Assembly: GCF_003151075.1 (NCBI RefSeq)
Contig: NZ_CP029482.1
Coordinates: 6,161,001-6,225,000, forward strand
Direction of reading: 5' to 3'
DNA length: 64,000 nt
Origin: Pseudomonas sp. 31-12
Lineage (GTDB): Bacteria > Pseudomonadota > Gammaproteobacteria > Pseudomonadales > Pseudomonadaceae
Of the stretch, positions 17,175 through 27,322 are shown piece by piece. Position numbers and translations under genes: made by a program. The notes under the pieces are model-generated. The model saw nothing but the letters and a program-made list of their open reading frames with translations, searched no databases and was not told the origin of the DNA. Position 1 is the first letter of the stretch, and the number at the start of each line of letters is the position of its first letter.

Positions 17175-17283
17175 CCACTAAAAAAGGCCCGTTGGGGACA
17201 TATCGCAAGACGCTCGCAAGACTTACGGCTGAAATGCCGGATAATGGCGGCCAATCGTCTAGCCGTTATTCTGGTAATCCCCC

Positions 17284-19488
17284 ATGGAAATCAAGGTCAA
17301 CTTTCTCGACAACCTTCGACTTGAAGCCAAGTTCGATGACTTCACGGTGGTGGCCGATCAACCTATCCGCTACAAGGGCGATGGCTCGGCACCGGGTCCG
17401 TTCGACTACTTCCTGGCGTCGTCAGCGTTGTGCGCCGCTTACTTTGTGAAGTTGTACTGCAGCACGCGCAATATCCCCACGGATAACATCCGGCTGTCGC
17501 AGAACAACATTGTTGACCCGGAAAACCGTTACAACCAGATTTTCAAGATCCAGGTCGAGTTGCCGGCGGACATCTCCGACAAGGATCGCCAGGGCATCCT
17601 GCGCTCCATCGACCGTTGCACCGTGAAAAAAGTGGTGCAGGCCGGGCCGGAGTTTGTGATCGAAGAGGTGGACAACCTCGACGCCGATGCCCAGGCATTG
17701 CTGATGCCGGCGTCCAGTTCAGAGGCGAGCACTTACATCGCGGGCAAGGATCTGCCGCTGGAGCAAACCATCGCCAATATGTCGGCCATTCTGGCGGACC
17801 TGGGCATGAAGATTGAAATCGCCTCGTGGCGCAATATCGTGCCCAATGTGTGGTCGCTGCATATCCGCGATGCGCACTCGCCGATGTGCTTTACCAACGG
17901 CAAGGGTTCGACCAAGGAAAGCGCACTGGCATCGGCGTTGGGCGAGTTTATCGAGCGACTCAACTGCAACTTCTTCTACAACGACCAGTTCTGGGGCGAA
18001 GACATCGCCAACGCAGCGTTTGTGCATTACCCGGACGAACGCTGGTTCAAGCCTGGCCGTAAAGATGAACTGCCGACGGAAATCCTCGACGCGTACTGCC
18101 TGAAGATTTACAACCGCGACGGCGAGCTGCGCGGTTCCCACCTGATCGACACCAACTCCGGCAATGAAGAGCGCGGCATCTGCTCGCTGCCGTTCGTGCG
18201 CCAGTCCGACGGCGAGGTGGTGTATTTCCCGTCCAACCTGATCGAAAACCTGTTCCTGAGCAACGGCATGAGTGCCGGCAACACGCTGGCCGAAGCCCAG
18301 GTGCAGTGCCTGTCGGAGATCTTCGAACGCGCGGTCAAACGCGAAATCATCGAAGGTGAATTTGCATTGCCCGATGTGCCGGCCGATGTGCTGGCGAAAT
18401 ACCCCGGTATCCTGGCCGGTATTCAGGCGCTGGAAGAACAGGGTTTCCCCGTATTGGTGAAGGACGCGTCCCTGGGCGGTGAATTCCCGGTGATGTGCGT
18501 CACATTGATGAACCCGCGTACCGGCGGTGTGTTCGCCTCGTTCGGCGCGCACCCGAGCCTGGAAGTGGCGCTCGAACGCAGCCTGACCGAATTGCTCCAG
18601 GGCCGCAGCTTCGAAGGCCTCAACGATTTGCCACAACCGACGTTTGAAGGTCATGCGGTGACCGAGCCGAACAACTTCGTCGAGCACTTCATCGACTCCA
18701 GCGGCGTGGTGTCGTGGCGCTTCTTCAGCTCCAAGTCCGATTACGAATTCGTGGAGTGGGACTTCTCCGGCCAGGGAGAAAACTCGAATACCGACGAAGC
18801 CGCAACGCTGTTCGGCATTCTCGAGGGCATGGGCAAAGAAGCGTATATGGCGGTGTATGAGCACATTGGTGCAACGGCCTGCCGCATCCTGGTGCCGGAC
18901 TATTCGGAAATCTATCCCGCAGACGATCTGATCTGGGATAACACCAACAAAGCACTGTTCTTCCGCGCCGATATCTTGAACCTGCATCGCCTGGACGACG
19001 ACGAACTGCAAGCGCTGGTTGAACGTCTGGTGGAAAGTGAGCTGGACGACTACACCGATATCACCTCCTTGATCGGCATCGAATTTGATGACAATACGGC
19101 CTGGGGTCAGCTGACGATCCTGGAGTTGAAGCTGCTGATCTATCTCGCCTTGCAGCAATATGAAGAGGCGAAAGAGGCGGTGGAAATGTTCCTGCAGTAC
19201 AACGACAACACCGTTGAGCGCGGCTTGTTCTACCAGGCTGTCAATGTGGTGCTGGAGATGAAGCTGGACGAAGACCTGGAACTGGAAGACTACGAGGCCA
19301 ATTTCCGTCGGATGTTTGGCAACGAGCGCACGGATGCAGCGATCGGCTCGGTGGACGGTAGCGTGCGCTTCCATGGCTTGACGCCGACCAGCATGAAGCT
19401 GGAGGGGCTCGACAGACACCTGCGCCTTATCGAGAGCTACAAAAAACTGCACACCGCGCGGGCCAACGTCACGACGTTATCCCTTTAA
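17284..19488 (+). CDS. OsmC/YcaO domain fusion protein
   Basis: A 734-residue fusion. Residues about 1-150 are an OsmC/Ohr-type domain with the two redox cysteines at the expected places (Cys50 in SSALCAAYF, Cys112 in DRCTVKKV). Residues about 155-570 are a YcaO ATP-dependent domain with the glutamate-rich motifs SALGEFIERLN and CLSEIFERAVK, followed by a helical repeat-like tail as in E. coli YcaO. YcaO proteins activate amides with ATP; the E. coli protein assists RimO methylthiolation of ribosomal protein S12. It starts 109 bases after the YjfC-like gene, with a weak ribosome-binding region, and ends at a strong terminator. Confidence 0.9.
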   Translation: MEIKVNFLDNLRLEAKFDDFTVVADQPIRYKGDGSAPGPFDYFLASSALCAAYFVKLYCSTRNIPTDNIRLSQNNIVDPENRYNQIFKIQVELPADISDKDRQGILRSIDRCTVKKVVQAGPEFVIEEVDNLDADAQALLMPASSSEASTYIAGKDLPLEQTIANMSAILADLGMKIEIASWRNIVPNVWSLHIRDAHSPMCFTNGKGSTKESALASALGEFIERLNCNFFYNDQFWGEDIANAAFVHYPDERWFKPGRKDELPTEILDAYCLKIYNRDGELRGSHLIDTNSGNEERGICSLPFVRQSDGEVVYFPSNLIENLFLSNGMSAGNTLAEAQVQCLSEIFERAVKREIIEGEFALPDVPADVLAKYPGILAGIQALEEQGFPVLVKDASLGGEFPVMCVTLMNPRTGGVFASFGAHPSLEVALERSLTELLQGRSFEGLNDLPQPTFEGHAVTEPNNFVEHFIDSSGVVSWRFFSSKSDYEFVEWDFSGQGENSNTDEAATLFGILEGMGKEAYMAVYEHIGATACRILVPDYSEIYPADDLIWDNTNKALFFRADILNLHRLDDDELQALVERLVESELDDYTDITSLIGIEFDDNTAWGQLTILELKLLIYLALQQYEEAKEAVEMFLQYNDNTVERGLFYQAVNVVLEMKLDEDLELEDYEANFRRMFGNERTDAAIGSVDGSVRFHGLTPTSMKLEGLDRHLRLIESYKKLHTARANVTTLSL

Positions 19489-19498
19489 CAGTGCCCAC

Positions 19499-19535
19499 AA
19501 AAAAGCGAAGCCGGATTAATGGCTTCGCTTTTTTT
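19499..19535. terminator. Bidirectional terminator between the ycaO-type gene and ssb
   Basis: AAAAGCGAAGCC pairs with GGCTTCGCTTTT around an 8-base loop, with A and T tracts on both sides, so it can stop transcripts from both converging genes. Confidence 0.9.
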
Positions 19536-19561
19536 GGTGTCACTTATCGAGTAGCTGCTTC

Positions 19562-20089
19562 TCAGAACGGGATATCGTCATCAAAGCTGTCGAAATCCGG
19601 TGCTGGCTGCGGAGCAGCCTGCTGTGGAGCCGGAGCCTGACGCGACTGTTGCGGTGCCGACTGCTGCGGACGCGGCGCCTGCTGGCGTGGAGCCGGGGCA
19701 GACTGCTGATAGTTATTGCCCCCGCCTTGTTGGTCGCCCTGTTGTGGACGACCGCCGAGCAGTTGCATGGTGCCTTGCATGTCGACCACGATTTCAGTGG
19801 TGTAACGCTTGATACCGTCTTTTTCCCACTCGCGGGTCTGCAGTTTGCCTTCGATGTAGACCTGCGAACCTTTACGCAGGTATTCACCGGCGATCTCGGC
19901 CACCTTGCCGAACATCGAAACACGGTGCCATTCGGTCTTCTCGACCTTCTGACCGGTTTGCTTGTCGGTCCACTGTTCGCTGGTCGCCAGACTCAGGTTG
20001 GTCACGGCGTTACCGTTAGGCAAGTAGCGAACTTCGGGATCCTGGCCGCAAGTGCCGACCAATATGACTTTGTTAACCCCACGGGCCAT
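19562..20089 (-). CDS. ssb: Single-stranded DNA-binding protein
   Basis: A 175-residue SSB. Residues 1-110 form the OB fold that binds single-stranded DNA as a tetramer (opening [11 protein letters not shown], later [15 protein letters not shown]); residues 111-165 are a Gln/Pro/Ala-rich linker; the last residues DSFDDDIPF are the acidic tip that recruits repair and replication proteins. It lies 9 bases after the MFS gene on the same strand, so it may be partly co-transcribed with it, and near uvrA as in many gamma-proteobacteria. Confidence 0.97.
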   Translation of the reverse strand: MARGVNKVILVGTCGQDPEVRYLPNGNAVTNLSLATSEQWTDKQTGQKVEKTEWHRVSMFGKVAEIAGEYLRKGSQVYIEGKLQTREWEKDGIKRYTTEIVVDMQGTMQLLGGRPQQGDQQGGGNNYQQSAPAPRQQAPRPQQSAPQQSRQAPAPQQAAPQPAPDFDSFDDDIPF

Positions 20090-20098
20090 AACGTTCTC

Positions 20099-21496
20099 CT
20101 AGGCTACGCACGCTGCCTCGGCCGGGTTGTTCACCAGGCGCTCAAGGGTGGTGCGATCCAATAGTTCTGTGTCCAATTTGATGTAAATCGCCGCTTCATC
20201 AGCAACGACTACCGCATCTGTTACCCCTACGACGGCCTTCAGGCGCTCAACCAGACCCGCTTCGCGGATCGCCTCGGGCGACAACGGCAAGCGCAGGCTC
20301 GTGACATAAGGTGGTTCGCGCATGGTAACAGCAAAGGCCAGCCAGAGGGCAGCCAGGCCGGCGCATCCGAGGAATACAACCGACAAACCGCCATGCTGGA
20401 AAAGCCAGCCGCCGAGGATCCCGCCCAGCGCCGAACCGAGGAATTGGCTGGTGGAATAAACCCCCATCGCCGTGCCTTTGCCGCCTGCCGGTGAAACCTT
20501 GCTGATCAGCGATGGCAACGAAGCTTCGAGCAAGTTGAACGCGGTAAAGAACACCACCGTCCCGATCACCAGAGCTCGCAGGCTATCGCCGAACTGCCAG
20601 AAGAATAGCTCAGTGAGCATCAGCGTCAGCACCGCGCCCAATAAAACTCGTTTCATTTTGCGTTTCTTCTCGCCGTAGATAATGAACGGGATCATGGCGA
20701 AGAAGGAGACCAGCAGCGCGGTCAGGTAGACCCACCAGTGCTGCTCTTTGGGCAACCCGGCTTTTTCGACCAGGGCCAGGGGCAAGGCAACGAAGCTCGA
20801 CATCAACATCGCGTGCAACACAAAAATGCCCAGGTCCAGGCGCAACAGGTCCGGATGCTTGAGCGTCGGGATCAGCGCCGAACGCGCGACGCCGGATTCA
20901 CGGTGCTGCAACGGGCCGGTGGAACGCGGCACCATGAACATCACAATCACAATGCCGAACAGCGCCATGCCACCCGTGGCGAAGAATAACCCGGACAGAC
21001 CGAAGGCGCGGGTCAGCAACGGTCCTACCACCATGGCGACAGCGAACGACAGACCAATCGTCATGCCGATCATAGCCATGGCTTTGGTCCGATGCTGTTC
21101 CCGGGTCAGGTCTGACAGCAGCGCCATCACCGCAGCGGAAATCGCCCCGGCGCCTTGCAGGATCCGTCCGGCGATGACGCCCCAGATCGAATCGGCATTG
21201 GCCGCCAGCACGCTGCCGAGGGCGAAGATGATCAGCCCGAGATAAATAACCGGACGGCGGCCGATGCGGTCGGAAATGAAGCCGAAAGGAATCTGGAAAA
21301 TCGCCTGGGTCAGGCCGTAAGCGCCAATCGCCAGCCCGATGAGGGCCGGGGTCGCCCCTGCCAGATCCATCCCATAGGTCGCCAGTACCGGCAACACCAT
21401 GAACATGCCAAGCATACGGAAGGCGAACACCAGGGCCAGACCGCTTGCTGCGCGCGTCTCACTGCCACTCATGCGTTCGCTGTGGGGATCGTGCAT
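20099..21496 (-). CDS. MFS transporter with C-terminal cytosolic domain (YajR-like)
   Basis: A 465-residue MFS protein with 12 spans (residues about 15-395), including the loop signature FGFISDRIGRRPVI. After the last span comes a soluble tail of about 70 residues (LPLSPEAIREAGLVERLKAV... AAIYIKLDTELLDRTTLERL), which matches in size and position the YAM domain of E. coli YajR. The substrate is unknown. The conserved position between uvrA and ssb is known in pseudomonads, but no role in repair follows from it. It is divergent from uvrA with about 190 bases between. Confidence 0.88.
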   Translation of the reverse strand: MHDPHSERMSGSETRAASGLALVFAFRMLGMFMVLPVLATYGMDLAGATPALIGLAIGAYGLTQAIFQIPFGFISDRIGRRPVIYLGLIIFALGSVLAANADSIWGVIAGRILQGAGAISAAVMALLSDLTREQHRTKAMAMIGMTIGLSFAVAMVVGPLLTRAFGLSGLFFATGGMALFGIVIVMFMVPRSTGPLQHRESGVARSALIPTLKHPDLLRLDLGIFVLHAMLMSSFVALPLALVEKAGLPKEQHWWVYLTALLVSFFAMIPFIIYGEKKRKMKRVLLGAVLTLMLTELFFWQFGDSLRALVIGTVVFFTAFNLLEASLPSLISKVSPAGGKGTAMGVYSTSQFLGSALGGILGGWLFQHGGLSVVFLGCAGLAALWLAFAVTMREPPYVTSLRLPLSPEAIREAGLVERLKAVVGVTDAVVVADEAAIYIKLDTELLDRTTLERLVNNPAEAACVA

Positions 21497-21687
21497 GGAA
21501 AAACCTCATGTGAACCGGCGGCGATTCTACCAGTCCCATCGATTGACGGGGTATATCGCGACGCTTTGACGCGCTCCGCTGACAGACTCTTCATGTAAGA
21601 CACAAATCCGCTCGTTTGATAGTGTGCATCCATCCAGTATTTGGCCGTATACTCCTACGTTTTCGACGCCCGCCAAGCGAGGCCACT

Positions 21688-24522
21688 TTGGACAAGATCC
21701 TGATTCGTGGGGCCCGAACCCACAACCTGAAGAACATCGACCTGACCCTGCCACGGGACAAACTGATCGTCATCACCGGCCTGTCCGGATCCGGCAAATC
21801 GTCCCTGGCGTTTGACACGCTGTACGCCGAAGGCCAGCGCCGCTACGTCGAATCGCTGTCGGCCTATGCCCGGCAGTTTTTGTCGATGATGGAAAAGCCT
21901 GACGTCGACACCATCGAAGGTTTGTCGCCAGCCATTTCCATCGAACAGAAGTCGACCTCGCACAACCCGCGCTCGACGGTCGGCACCATCACCGAAATCT
22001 ACGACTACCTGCGCCTGCTTTACGCACGCGTGGGTATTCCGCGCTGCCCGGATCACGACATTCCGCTGGAAGCGCAGACCGTCAGCCAGATGGTCGACCT
22101 CGTCCTCGCCCAGCCGGAGGGCAGCAAGCTGATGCTGTTGGCCCCGGTGATTCGCGAGCGTAAAGGCGAGCATCTGTCGGTCTTCGAAGAACTGCGTGCC
22201 CAGGGTTTTGTCCGGGCGCGGGTCAACGGCCGGCTCTGCGAGCTGGACGAGTTGCCGAAGCTGGATAAACAGAAGAAGCACTCGATCGATGTCGTGGTTG
22301 ACCGCTTCAAGGTTCGCGCCGACCTGCAACAGCGCCTGGCCGAGTCGTTCGAGACCGCACTGAAGCTGGCGGACGGCATTGCGCTGGTAGCGCCGATGGA
22401 CGACGAGCCCGGCGAAGAGATCATCTTCTCCGCGCGCTTCGCCTGCCCGATCTGCGGTCATGCCATTAGCGAACTCGAACCCAAGCTGTTCTCCTTCAAC
22501 AACCCGGCGGGCGCTTGCCCGACGTGCGATGGACTGGGGGTCAAGCAGTTCTTCGACATCAAGCGCCTGGTGAACGGCGAGCTGACGCTGGCCGAGGGCG
22601 CGATTCGCGGCTGGGACAGGCGTAACGTCTATTACTTCCAGATGCTCGGGTCGCTGGCCTCACACTACAAGTTCAGCCTCGAAGTGCCGTTCAACGACCT
22701 GCCGGCCGATCAGCAGAAATTCATCCTGCACGGCAGCGGTTCGCAAAACGTCGACTTCAAATACCTGAACGACCGCGGCGACATCGTCAAACGCTCGCAC
22801 CCGTTCGAAGGCATCGTGCCGAACCTCGAACGCCGCTACCGCGAAACCGAGTCGGCTTCGGTGCGTGAAGAGCTGGCCAAGTTCCTCAGCACCCAGCATT
22901 GCCCGGATTGCCGCGGCACGCGCCTGCGTCGTGAGGCGCGGCACGTCTGGGTGGGCGAGAAGACGCTGCCGGCGGTGACCAATCTGCCGATTGGCGATGC
23001 GTGTGAATATTTCGGCGTATTGAAGCTGACCGGCCGCCGCGGAGAAATTGCCGACAAGATCCTCAAGGAAATCCGCGAGCGCCTGCAGTTCCTGGTCAAC
23101 GTGGGTCTCGACTATCTTTCACTGGACCGCAGTGCCGACACCTTGTCCGGCGGTGAAGCTCAGCGGATTCGTCTGGCCAGTCAGATTGGCGCCGGCCTTG
23201 TGGGGGTTCTGTACATCCTCGATGAGCCGTCGATCGGCCTGCATCAACGTGATAACGATCGGTTGCTCGGCACGCTCAAGCACCTGCGTGACATCGGCAA
23301 CACAGTGATCGTGGTCGAACACGACGAAGATGCCATTCGCCTCGCGGACTATGTGGTCGACATTGGGCCGGGCGCGGGTGTCCACGGTGGGCATATTGTC
23401 GCCGAAGGTACGCCGGCCGAGGTCATGGCTCACCCTGATTCGTTGACCGGCAAGTATCTGTCGGGCCGGGTGAAGATTGCGGTTCCAGCCAAACGCACAC
23501 CGCGTAACAAGAAGTTGTCGCTGTCCCTCAAGGGCGCTCGCGGCAACAACTTGCGCAATGTCGACCTGGACATTCCGATTGGTCTGTTGACGTGCGTCAC
23601 CGGTGTGTCCGGCTCGGGCAAGTCGACGCTCATCAACAACACTCTGTTTCCCTTGAGCGCCACGGCACTCAATGGCGCAACGACGCTTGAGGCTGCCGCT
23701 CACGACAGCATCAAGGGCCTGGAGCATCTGGATAAGGTCGTCGACATCGACCAGAGCCCGATCGGCCGTACGCCGCGCTCCAACCCGGCGACCTACACCG
23801 GGCTGTTCACGCCGATTCGTGAATTGTTCGCGGGTGTGCCGGAATCTCGCTCCCGTGGTTACGGCCCAGGCCGCTTCTCCTTCAACGTGAAGGGCGGACG
23901 CTGCGAAGCGTGTCAGGGCGATGGCCTGATCAAGGTGGAAATGCACTTCCTGCCGGACATCTATGTCCCGTGCGACGTCTGCAAGAGCAAGCGCTACAAC
24001 CGCGAAACCCTTGAGATCAAGTACAAGGGCAAGAGCATCCACGAAACCCTCGAGATGACCATCGAGGAAGCGCGAGTGTTCTTTGATGCGGTTCCGGCAC
24101 TGGCGCGCAAGCTTCAGACGTTGATGGATGTAGGCCTGTCCTACATCAAGCTGGGACAATCGGCGACGACGCTGTCGGGGGGTGAAGCCCAGCGGGTGAA
24201 GCTGTCCCGCGAGCTGTCCAAGCGCGATACCGGCAAGACCCTGTACATCCTCGATGAGCCGACCACCGGCCTGCACTTCGCGGATATTCAGCAACTGCTG
24301 GATGTGCTGCATCGACTGCGCGACCACGGCAACACCGTGGTGGTGATCGAGCACAACCTCGATGTGATCAAGACGGCCGACTGGCTGGTGGACCTTGGGC
24401 CGGAAGGCGGCTCCAAGGGCGGACAGATCATCGCTGTCGGCACGCCAGAAGAAGTGTCAGAGATGAAGCAGTCTCACACCGGCTTCTACCTCAAGCCGCT
24501 GCTGGCCCGCGACAAGGCCTGA
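21688..24522 (+). CDS. uvrA: Excinuclease ABC subunit A
   Basis: A 944-residue damage sensor of nucleotide excision repair; it dimerises, loads UvrB on lesions and leaves. Two ABC ATPase modules are complete: Walker A GLSGSGKS from residue 31 and GVSGSGKS from residue 639, with two LSGGEAQR signatures. Zinc cysteines start at Cys253/Cys256 (CPIC) and Cys739/Cys742 (CEAC). The start is a TTG at 21688 giving the conserved DKILIRGAR opening, with GAGG five bases upstream; an in-frame ATG at 21616 would add 24 unconserved residues. No LexA-type CTGT-N8-ACAG box was seen upstream. Confidence 0.97.
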   Translation: MDKILIRGARTHNLKNIDLTLPRDKLIVITGLSGSGKSSLAFDTLYAEGQRRYVESLSAYARQFLSMMEKPDVDTIEGLSPAISIEQKSTSHNPRSTVGTITEIYDYLRLLYARVGIPRCPDHDIPLEAQTVSQMVDLVLAQPEGSKLMLLAPVIRERKGEHLSVFEELRAQGFVRARVNGRLCELDELPKLDKQKKHSIDVVVDRFKVRADLQQRLAESFETALKLADGIALVAPMDDEPGEEIIFSARFACPICGHAISELEPKLFSFNNPAGACPTCDGLGVKQFFDIKRLVNGELTLAEGAIRGWDRRNVYYFQMLGSLASHYKFSLEVPFNDLPADQQKFILHGSGSQNVDFKYLNDRGDIVKRSHPFEGIVPNLERRYRETESASVREELAKFLSTQHCPDCRGTRLRREARHVWVGEKTLPAVTNLPIGDACEYFGVLKLTGRRGEIADKILKEIRERLQFLVNVGLDYLSLDRSADTLSGGEAQRIRLASQIGAGLVGVLYILDEPSIGLHQRDNDRLLGTLKHLRDIGNTVIVVEHDEDAIRLADYVVDIGPGAGVHGGHIVAEGTPAEVMAHPDSLTGKYLSGRVKIAVPAKRTPRNKKLSLSLKGARGNNLRNVDLDIPIGLLTCVTGVSGSGKSTLINNTLFPLSATALNGATTLEAAAHDSIKGLEHLDKVVDIDQSPIGRTPRSNPATYTGLFTPIRELFAGVPESRSRGYGPGRFSFNVKGGRCEACQGDGLIKVEMHFLPDIYVPCDVCKSKRYNRETLEIKYKGKSIHETLEMTIEEARVFFDAVPALARKLQTLMDVGLSYIKLGQSATTLSGGEAQRVKLSRELSKRDTGKTLYILDEPTTGLHFADIQQLLDVLHRLRDHGNTVVVIEHNLDVIKTADWLVDLGPEGGSKGGQIIAVGTPEEVSEMKQSHTGFYLKPLLARDKA

Positions 24523-24534
24523 ATCACAGCCATG

Positions 24535-24575
24535 AAAAAGCCCCTGTCACTTTGTCGGTGACAGGGGCTTTTTTG
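24535..24575. terminator. Bidirectional terminator between uvrA and the ferritin gene
   Basis: AAAAAGCCCCTGTCAC and GTGACAGGGGCTTTTTT pair around a 7-base loop with A and T tracts on both sides, serving both converging genes. Confidence 0.92.
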
Positions 24576-24587
24576 TATCCGGTGGAA

Positions 24588-25052
24588 TCAGGCGTGCGAC
24601 TGCAGGTAGTTCTCGAGACCGATCAACTTGATCAGACCCATCTGCTTTTCAAGCCAGTAGGTGTGGTCTTCTTCGGTGTCATGCAATTGAACACGCAGCA
24701 TCTCGCGGCTGACATAGTCCTTGTGCTGCTCGCAGAGCTTGATGCCCTTGCAAAGCGCAGCGCGGACTTTGTATTCCAGTCGCAGGTCGGCAGCGAGCAT
24801 GTCAGGCACCGTGGTGCCGACGTCGAGATCGTCCGGACGCATGCGCGGCGTACCTTCCAGCATCAGGATACGGCGCATCAGTGCATCGGCGTGCCCTGCT
24901 TCTTCTTCCATCTCGTGGTTGATTCGTTCGTAGAGCTTGGTGAAACCCCAGTCCTCATACATCCGCGAATGGACGAAATATTGATCACGCGCCGCCAGTT
25001 CGCCGGTGAGCAACGTGTTGAGGTAATCGATTACATCTGGGTGGCCTTGCAT
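24588..25052 (-). CDS. ftnA: Bacterioferritin-family ferritin lacking the heme methionine (FtnA/BfrA type)
   Basis: A 154-residue four-helix iron-storage subunit that would build a 24-mer. Ferroxidase ligands are in place (Glu18, Glu51, His54 and the later DTEEDH with Glu and His), and Tyr25 is kept. Residue 52, the Met that holds heme between subunits in true bacterioferritin, is Ala here (EEEAGHAD). This is the P. aeruginosa FtnA type. The ATG at 25052 gives the standard [11 protein letters not shown] start after a GGGAGA site; a longer frame adds 14 unconserved residues. It lies downstream of katA on the same strand, fitting joint iron and peroxide handling. Confidence 0.92.
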   Translation of the reverse strand: MQGHPDVIDYLNTLLTGELAARDQYFVHSRMYEDWGFTKLYERINHEMEEEAGHADALMRRILMLEGTPRMRPDDLDVGTTVPDMLAADLRLEYKVRAALCKGIKLCEQHKDYVSREMLRVQLHDTEEDHTYWLEKQMGLIKLIGLENYLQSHA

Positions 25053-25165
25053 CGCCCTACATCTCCCTGCTTGAAAGTCTGTAGTTTGAACCAAGGCGAC
25101 TGTTTGGTCACTCCGTTCGCGCGATAAAAGCGAAGATATTCTGAGAAAAGCAATTCAAATAACGC

Positions 25166-25190
25166 AAAAACCGCCCAAATGAGGGCGGTT
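25166..25190 (-). terminator. Terminator after katA
   Basis: On the minus strand AACCGCCC pairs with GGGCGGTT around a 6-base loop and is followed by TTT. It separates katA from the ferritin gene. Confidence 0.8.
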
Positions 25191-25201
25191 CTGCTTCTCG
25201 T

Positions 25202-26656
25202 TTAGACTTCGTTAAGCTGTACGTTGAGTGCCTTTGCGATTGCTTCTCCATACGCCGGGTCAGCCTTGTAGAAATACTGCAACTGGCGATCAACCACATC
25301 ACTGGAAACACCAGCCATCGCGCCGGCAATGTTGCTGACCAACAGAGTTTTCTGCTCGTCATTCATGAGTCGGAAAAGTGCACCGGCGTGGCTGTAGTAG
25401 TCGGTGTCTTCGCGATGATCGTAACGGTCAGCGGCGCCGCTCAATGCCAAAGCCGGCTCAGCGTAGCGCGGCGCTTGTTTTGGCGAATCGACATAGCTGT
25501 TCGGCTCATAGTTTGGTGCCGCACCGCCATTGCTGCCGAACGCCATCGAACCATCGCGCTGGTAGCTATTCACCGGACTGCGAGGCGCGTTCACAGGCAG
25601 CTGCTGATGGTTGGTGCCAATGCGGTAGCGGTGAGCGTCGGCGTAAGCGAACACACGGCCCTGGAGCATGCGATCCGGCGACAGACCAACACCCGGGACC
25701 ATGTTGCTCGGACCGAACGCCGCCTGCTCGACTTCAGCAAAGTAGTTCTGCGGATTGCGGTTGAGCTCCAGCTCTCCGACTTCGATCAGCGGAAACTCTT
25801 TCTGCGACCAGGTTTTGGTCACGTCGAACGGGTTTTCGGAGTGCGTCGCGGCTTGGGCCTCGGTCATGATCTGGATGCACACACGCCATTTCGGGAAGTC
25901 ACCGCGCTCAATCGCTCCGAACAGGTCACGCTGCGCGTAATCCGGATCGGTACCGGCCAAGCGTGCTGCATCTGCAGGCGCCAGGTTCTTGATGCCTTGC
26001 TTGGTCTTATAGTGCCATTTCACCCAGTGCCGCTCGCCATTGGCGCTGATCAGGCTGTAAGTGTGGCTGCCGAAGCCGTGCATGTGACGATAGCCGTCGG
26101 GAATGCCACGGTCGGAAAACAGAATGGTGACCTGGTGCAACGCCTCAGGTGAGTGCGACCAGAAGTCCCACATCATCTGCGCGCTTTTCAGGTTGCTTTG
26201 CGGCAGACGTTTTTGGGTGTGGATAAAGTCTGGGAATTTCAGCGGATCACGGATGAAGAACACGGGCGTGTTGTTGCCGACGATGTCCCAGTTACCTTCT
26301 TCGGTGTAGAACTTCAAGGCAAAGCCACGTGGGTCGCGCTCAGTATCCGCCGAACCACGTTCGCCACCTACCGTGGAAAACCGCAGGAACGTCGGGGTTT
26401 GCTTGCCGACCGATTCAAACAGTTTGGCGCTGGTGTATTGGGTGATGTCGCGAGTTACGGTAAACGTACCGTAAGCACCCGAGCCTTTGGCGTGTACACG
26501 ACGCTCAGGGATGTTTTCACGGTTGAAATGGGCAAGCTTCTCGATCAGGTGGAAGTCGTCGAGCAGCAGCGGGCCTCGAGGGCCGGCGGAACGGGAATTC
26601 TGGTTGTCGGCGACAGGAGCGCCGCTGGCGGTGGTCAGCGTTTTATTTTGACTCAT
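25202..26656 (-). CDS. katA: Catalase, monofunctional heme type
   Basis: A 484-residue small-subunit catalase that turns hydrogen peroxide into water and oxygen. The catalytic His55 (RRVHAKGSG), the distal Asn near residue 128 (VGNNTPVFF) and the proximal heme Tyr338 ([12 protein letters not shown]) are present. No signal peptide is seen, so it is cytosolic. The start follows GAGGAAGAG. It stands between the ferritin gene and the ribosomal cluster, as I recall for P. aeruginosa katA. Upstream inverted repeats suggest regulated expression. Confidence 0.96.
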   Translation of the reverse strand: MSQNKTLTTASGAPVADNQNSRSAGPRGPLLLDDFHLIEKLAHFNRENIPERRVHAKGSGAYGTFTVTRDITQYTSAKLFESVGKQTPTFLRFSTVGGERGSADTERDPRGFALKFYTEEGNWDIVGNNTPVFFIRDPLKFPDFIHTQKRLPQSNLKSAQMMWDFWSHSPEALHQVTILFSDRGIPDGYRHMHGFGSHTYSLISANGERHWVKWHYKTKQGIKNLAPADAARLAGTDPDYAQRDLFGAIERGDFPKWRVCIQIMTEAQAATHSENPFDVTKTWSQKEFPLIEVGELELNRNPQNYFAEVEQAAFGPSNMVPGVGLSPDRMLQGRVFAYADAHRYRIGTNHQQLPVNAPRSPVNSYQRDGSMAFGSNGGAAPNYEPNSYVDSPKQAPRYAEPALALSGAADRYDHREDTDYYSHAGALFRLMNDEQKTLLVSNIAGAMAGVSSDVVDRQLQYFYKADPAYGEAIAKALNVQLNEV

Positions 26657-26702
26657 GCGATCTCTTCCTCTGTCAGTCTTTAACTGCCGGCTATCGGCTG
26701 AG

Positions 26703-26807
26703 AGGGAGTATTGATCACGAACGTTACACTGACTAATTCATTAACTCGCGATCATCAATAGAAAATTACTAATACTCCCCCTTTCAGAGGCTGACGATAT
26801 TAGTAAT
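26703..26807 (-). promoter_or_regulatory. katA upstream region with inverted repeats
   Basis: ATTACTAATA (26765-26774) and TATTAGTAAT (26798-26807) are a perfect 10-base inverted repeat 23 bases apart. GGGAGTATT (26704-26712) and AATACTCCC (26771-26779) form a second, wider inverted pair. They lie 48 to 151 bases before the katA start. A peroxide-responsive regulator such as OxyR would be expected here, but the repeats do not spell its motif clearly. Confidence 0.4.
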
Positions 26808-26848
26808 GTGCAGGCATGGACAATCAGACATAGGTTTATTTCAGGCAC

Positions 26849-26877
26849 AAAAAACCGGGCACTAGGCCCGGTTTTTC
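26849..26877 (-). terminator. Terminator of the alpha (rpsM-rplQ) operon
   Basis: On the minus strand AAAAACCGGGC pairs with GCCCGGTTTTT around a 4-base loop, ending in a T tract 17 bases past the rplQ stop. Confidence 0.92.
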
Positions 26878-26893
26878 GTTTCAGACTGACATC

Positions 26894-27280
26894 TTACTCA
26901 GCGGATACAGCTTCACCACCGGCAGGACGATCAACCAACTCGACGTACGCCATAGGCGCGTTGTCGCCAGTGCGGAAACCGCACTTGAGGATGCGCAGGT
27001 AGCCACCCTCACGGGTAGCGTAACGCTTGCCCAGGTCGTTGAAGAGCTTACCAACGATAGCCTTCGAACGAGTACGGTCGAAAGCCAGACGGCGGTTAGC
27101 CAGGCTGTCTGTCTTGGCCAAAGTGATCAGCGGCTCAGCAACGCGACGCAGTTCTTTAGCTTTCGGCAGTGTAGTTTTGATCAGCTCGTGCTCGAACAGC
27201 GACACTGCCATGTTTTGAAACATGGCCTTGCGGTGCGAGCTAGTGCGGCTCAGGTGACGACCACTTTTACGATGACGCAT
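26894..27280 (-). CDS. rplQ: 50S ribosomal protein L17
   Basis: A 128-residue protein of the large subunit, located near the exit side of the 23S RNA. The opening [19 protein letters not shown] is the family signature, and the length is that of pseudomonad L17. It is the last gene of the alpha operon, 42 bases after rpoA, and is followed by an intrinsic terminator. Confidence 0.98.
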   Translation of the reverse strand: MRHRKSGRHLSRTSSHRKAMFQNMAVSLFEHELIKTTLPKAKELRRVAEPLITLAKTDSLANRRLAFDRTRSKAIVGKLFNDLGKRYATREGGYLRILKCGFRTGDNAPMAYVELVDRPAGGEAVSAE

Positions 27281-27322
27281 GGTTCATTCCTTACCAAACA
27301 CAACGTTCGGTGATTACGACGA

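Noticed and set aside
17719..19452. 577-codon open frame opposite the OsmC-YcaO gene
   Set aside because: It has low-complexity, His/Gln/Val-rich antisense composition, while the sense strand encodes a clear two-domain protein.
21497..21687. LexA box upstream of uvrA
   Set aside because: No CTGT-N8-ACAG palindrome is present; the nearest T/A-rich stretch is only a possible -10 (TATACT at 21648) with a poor -35.
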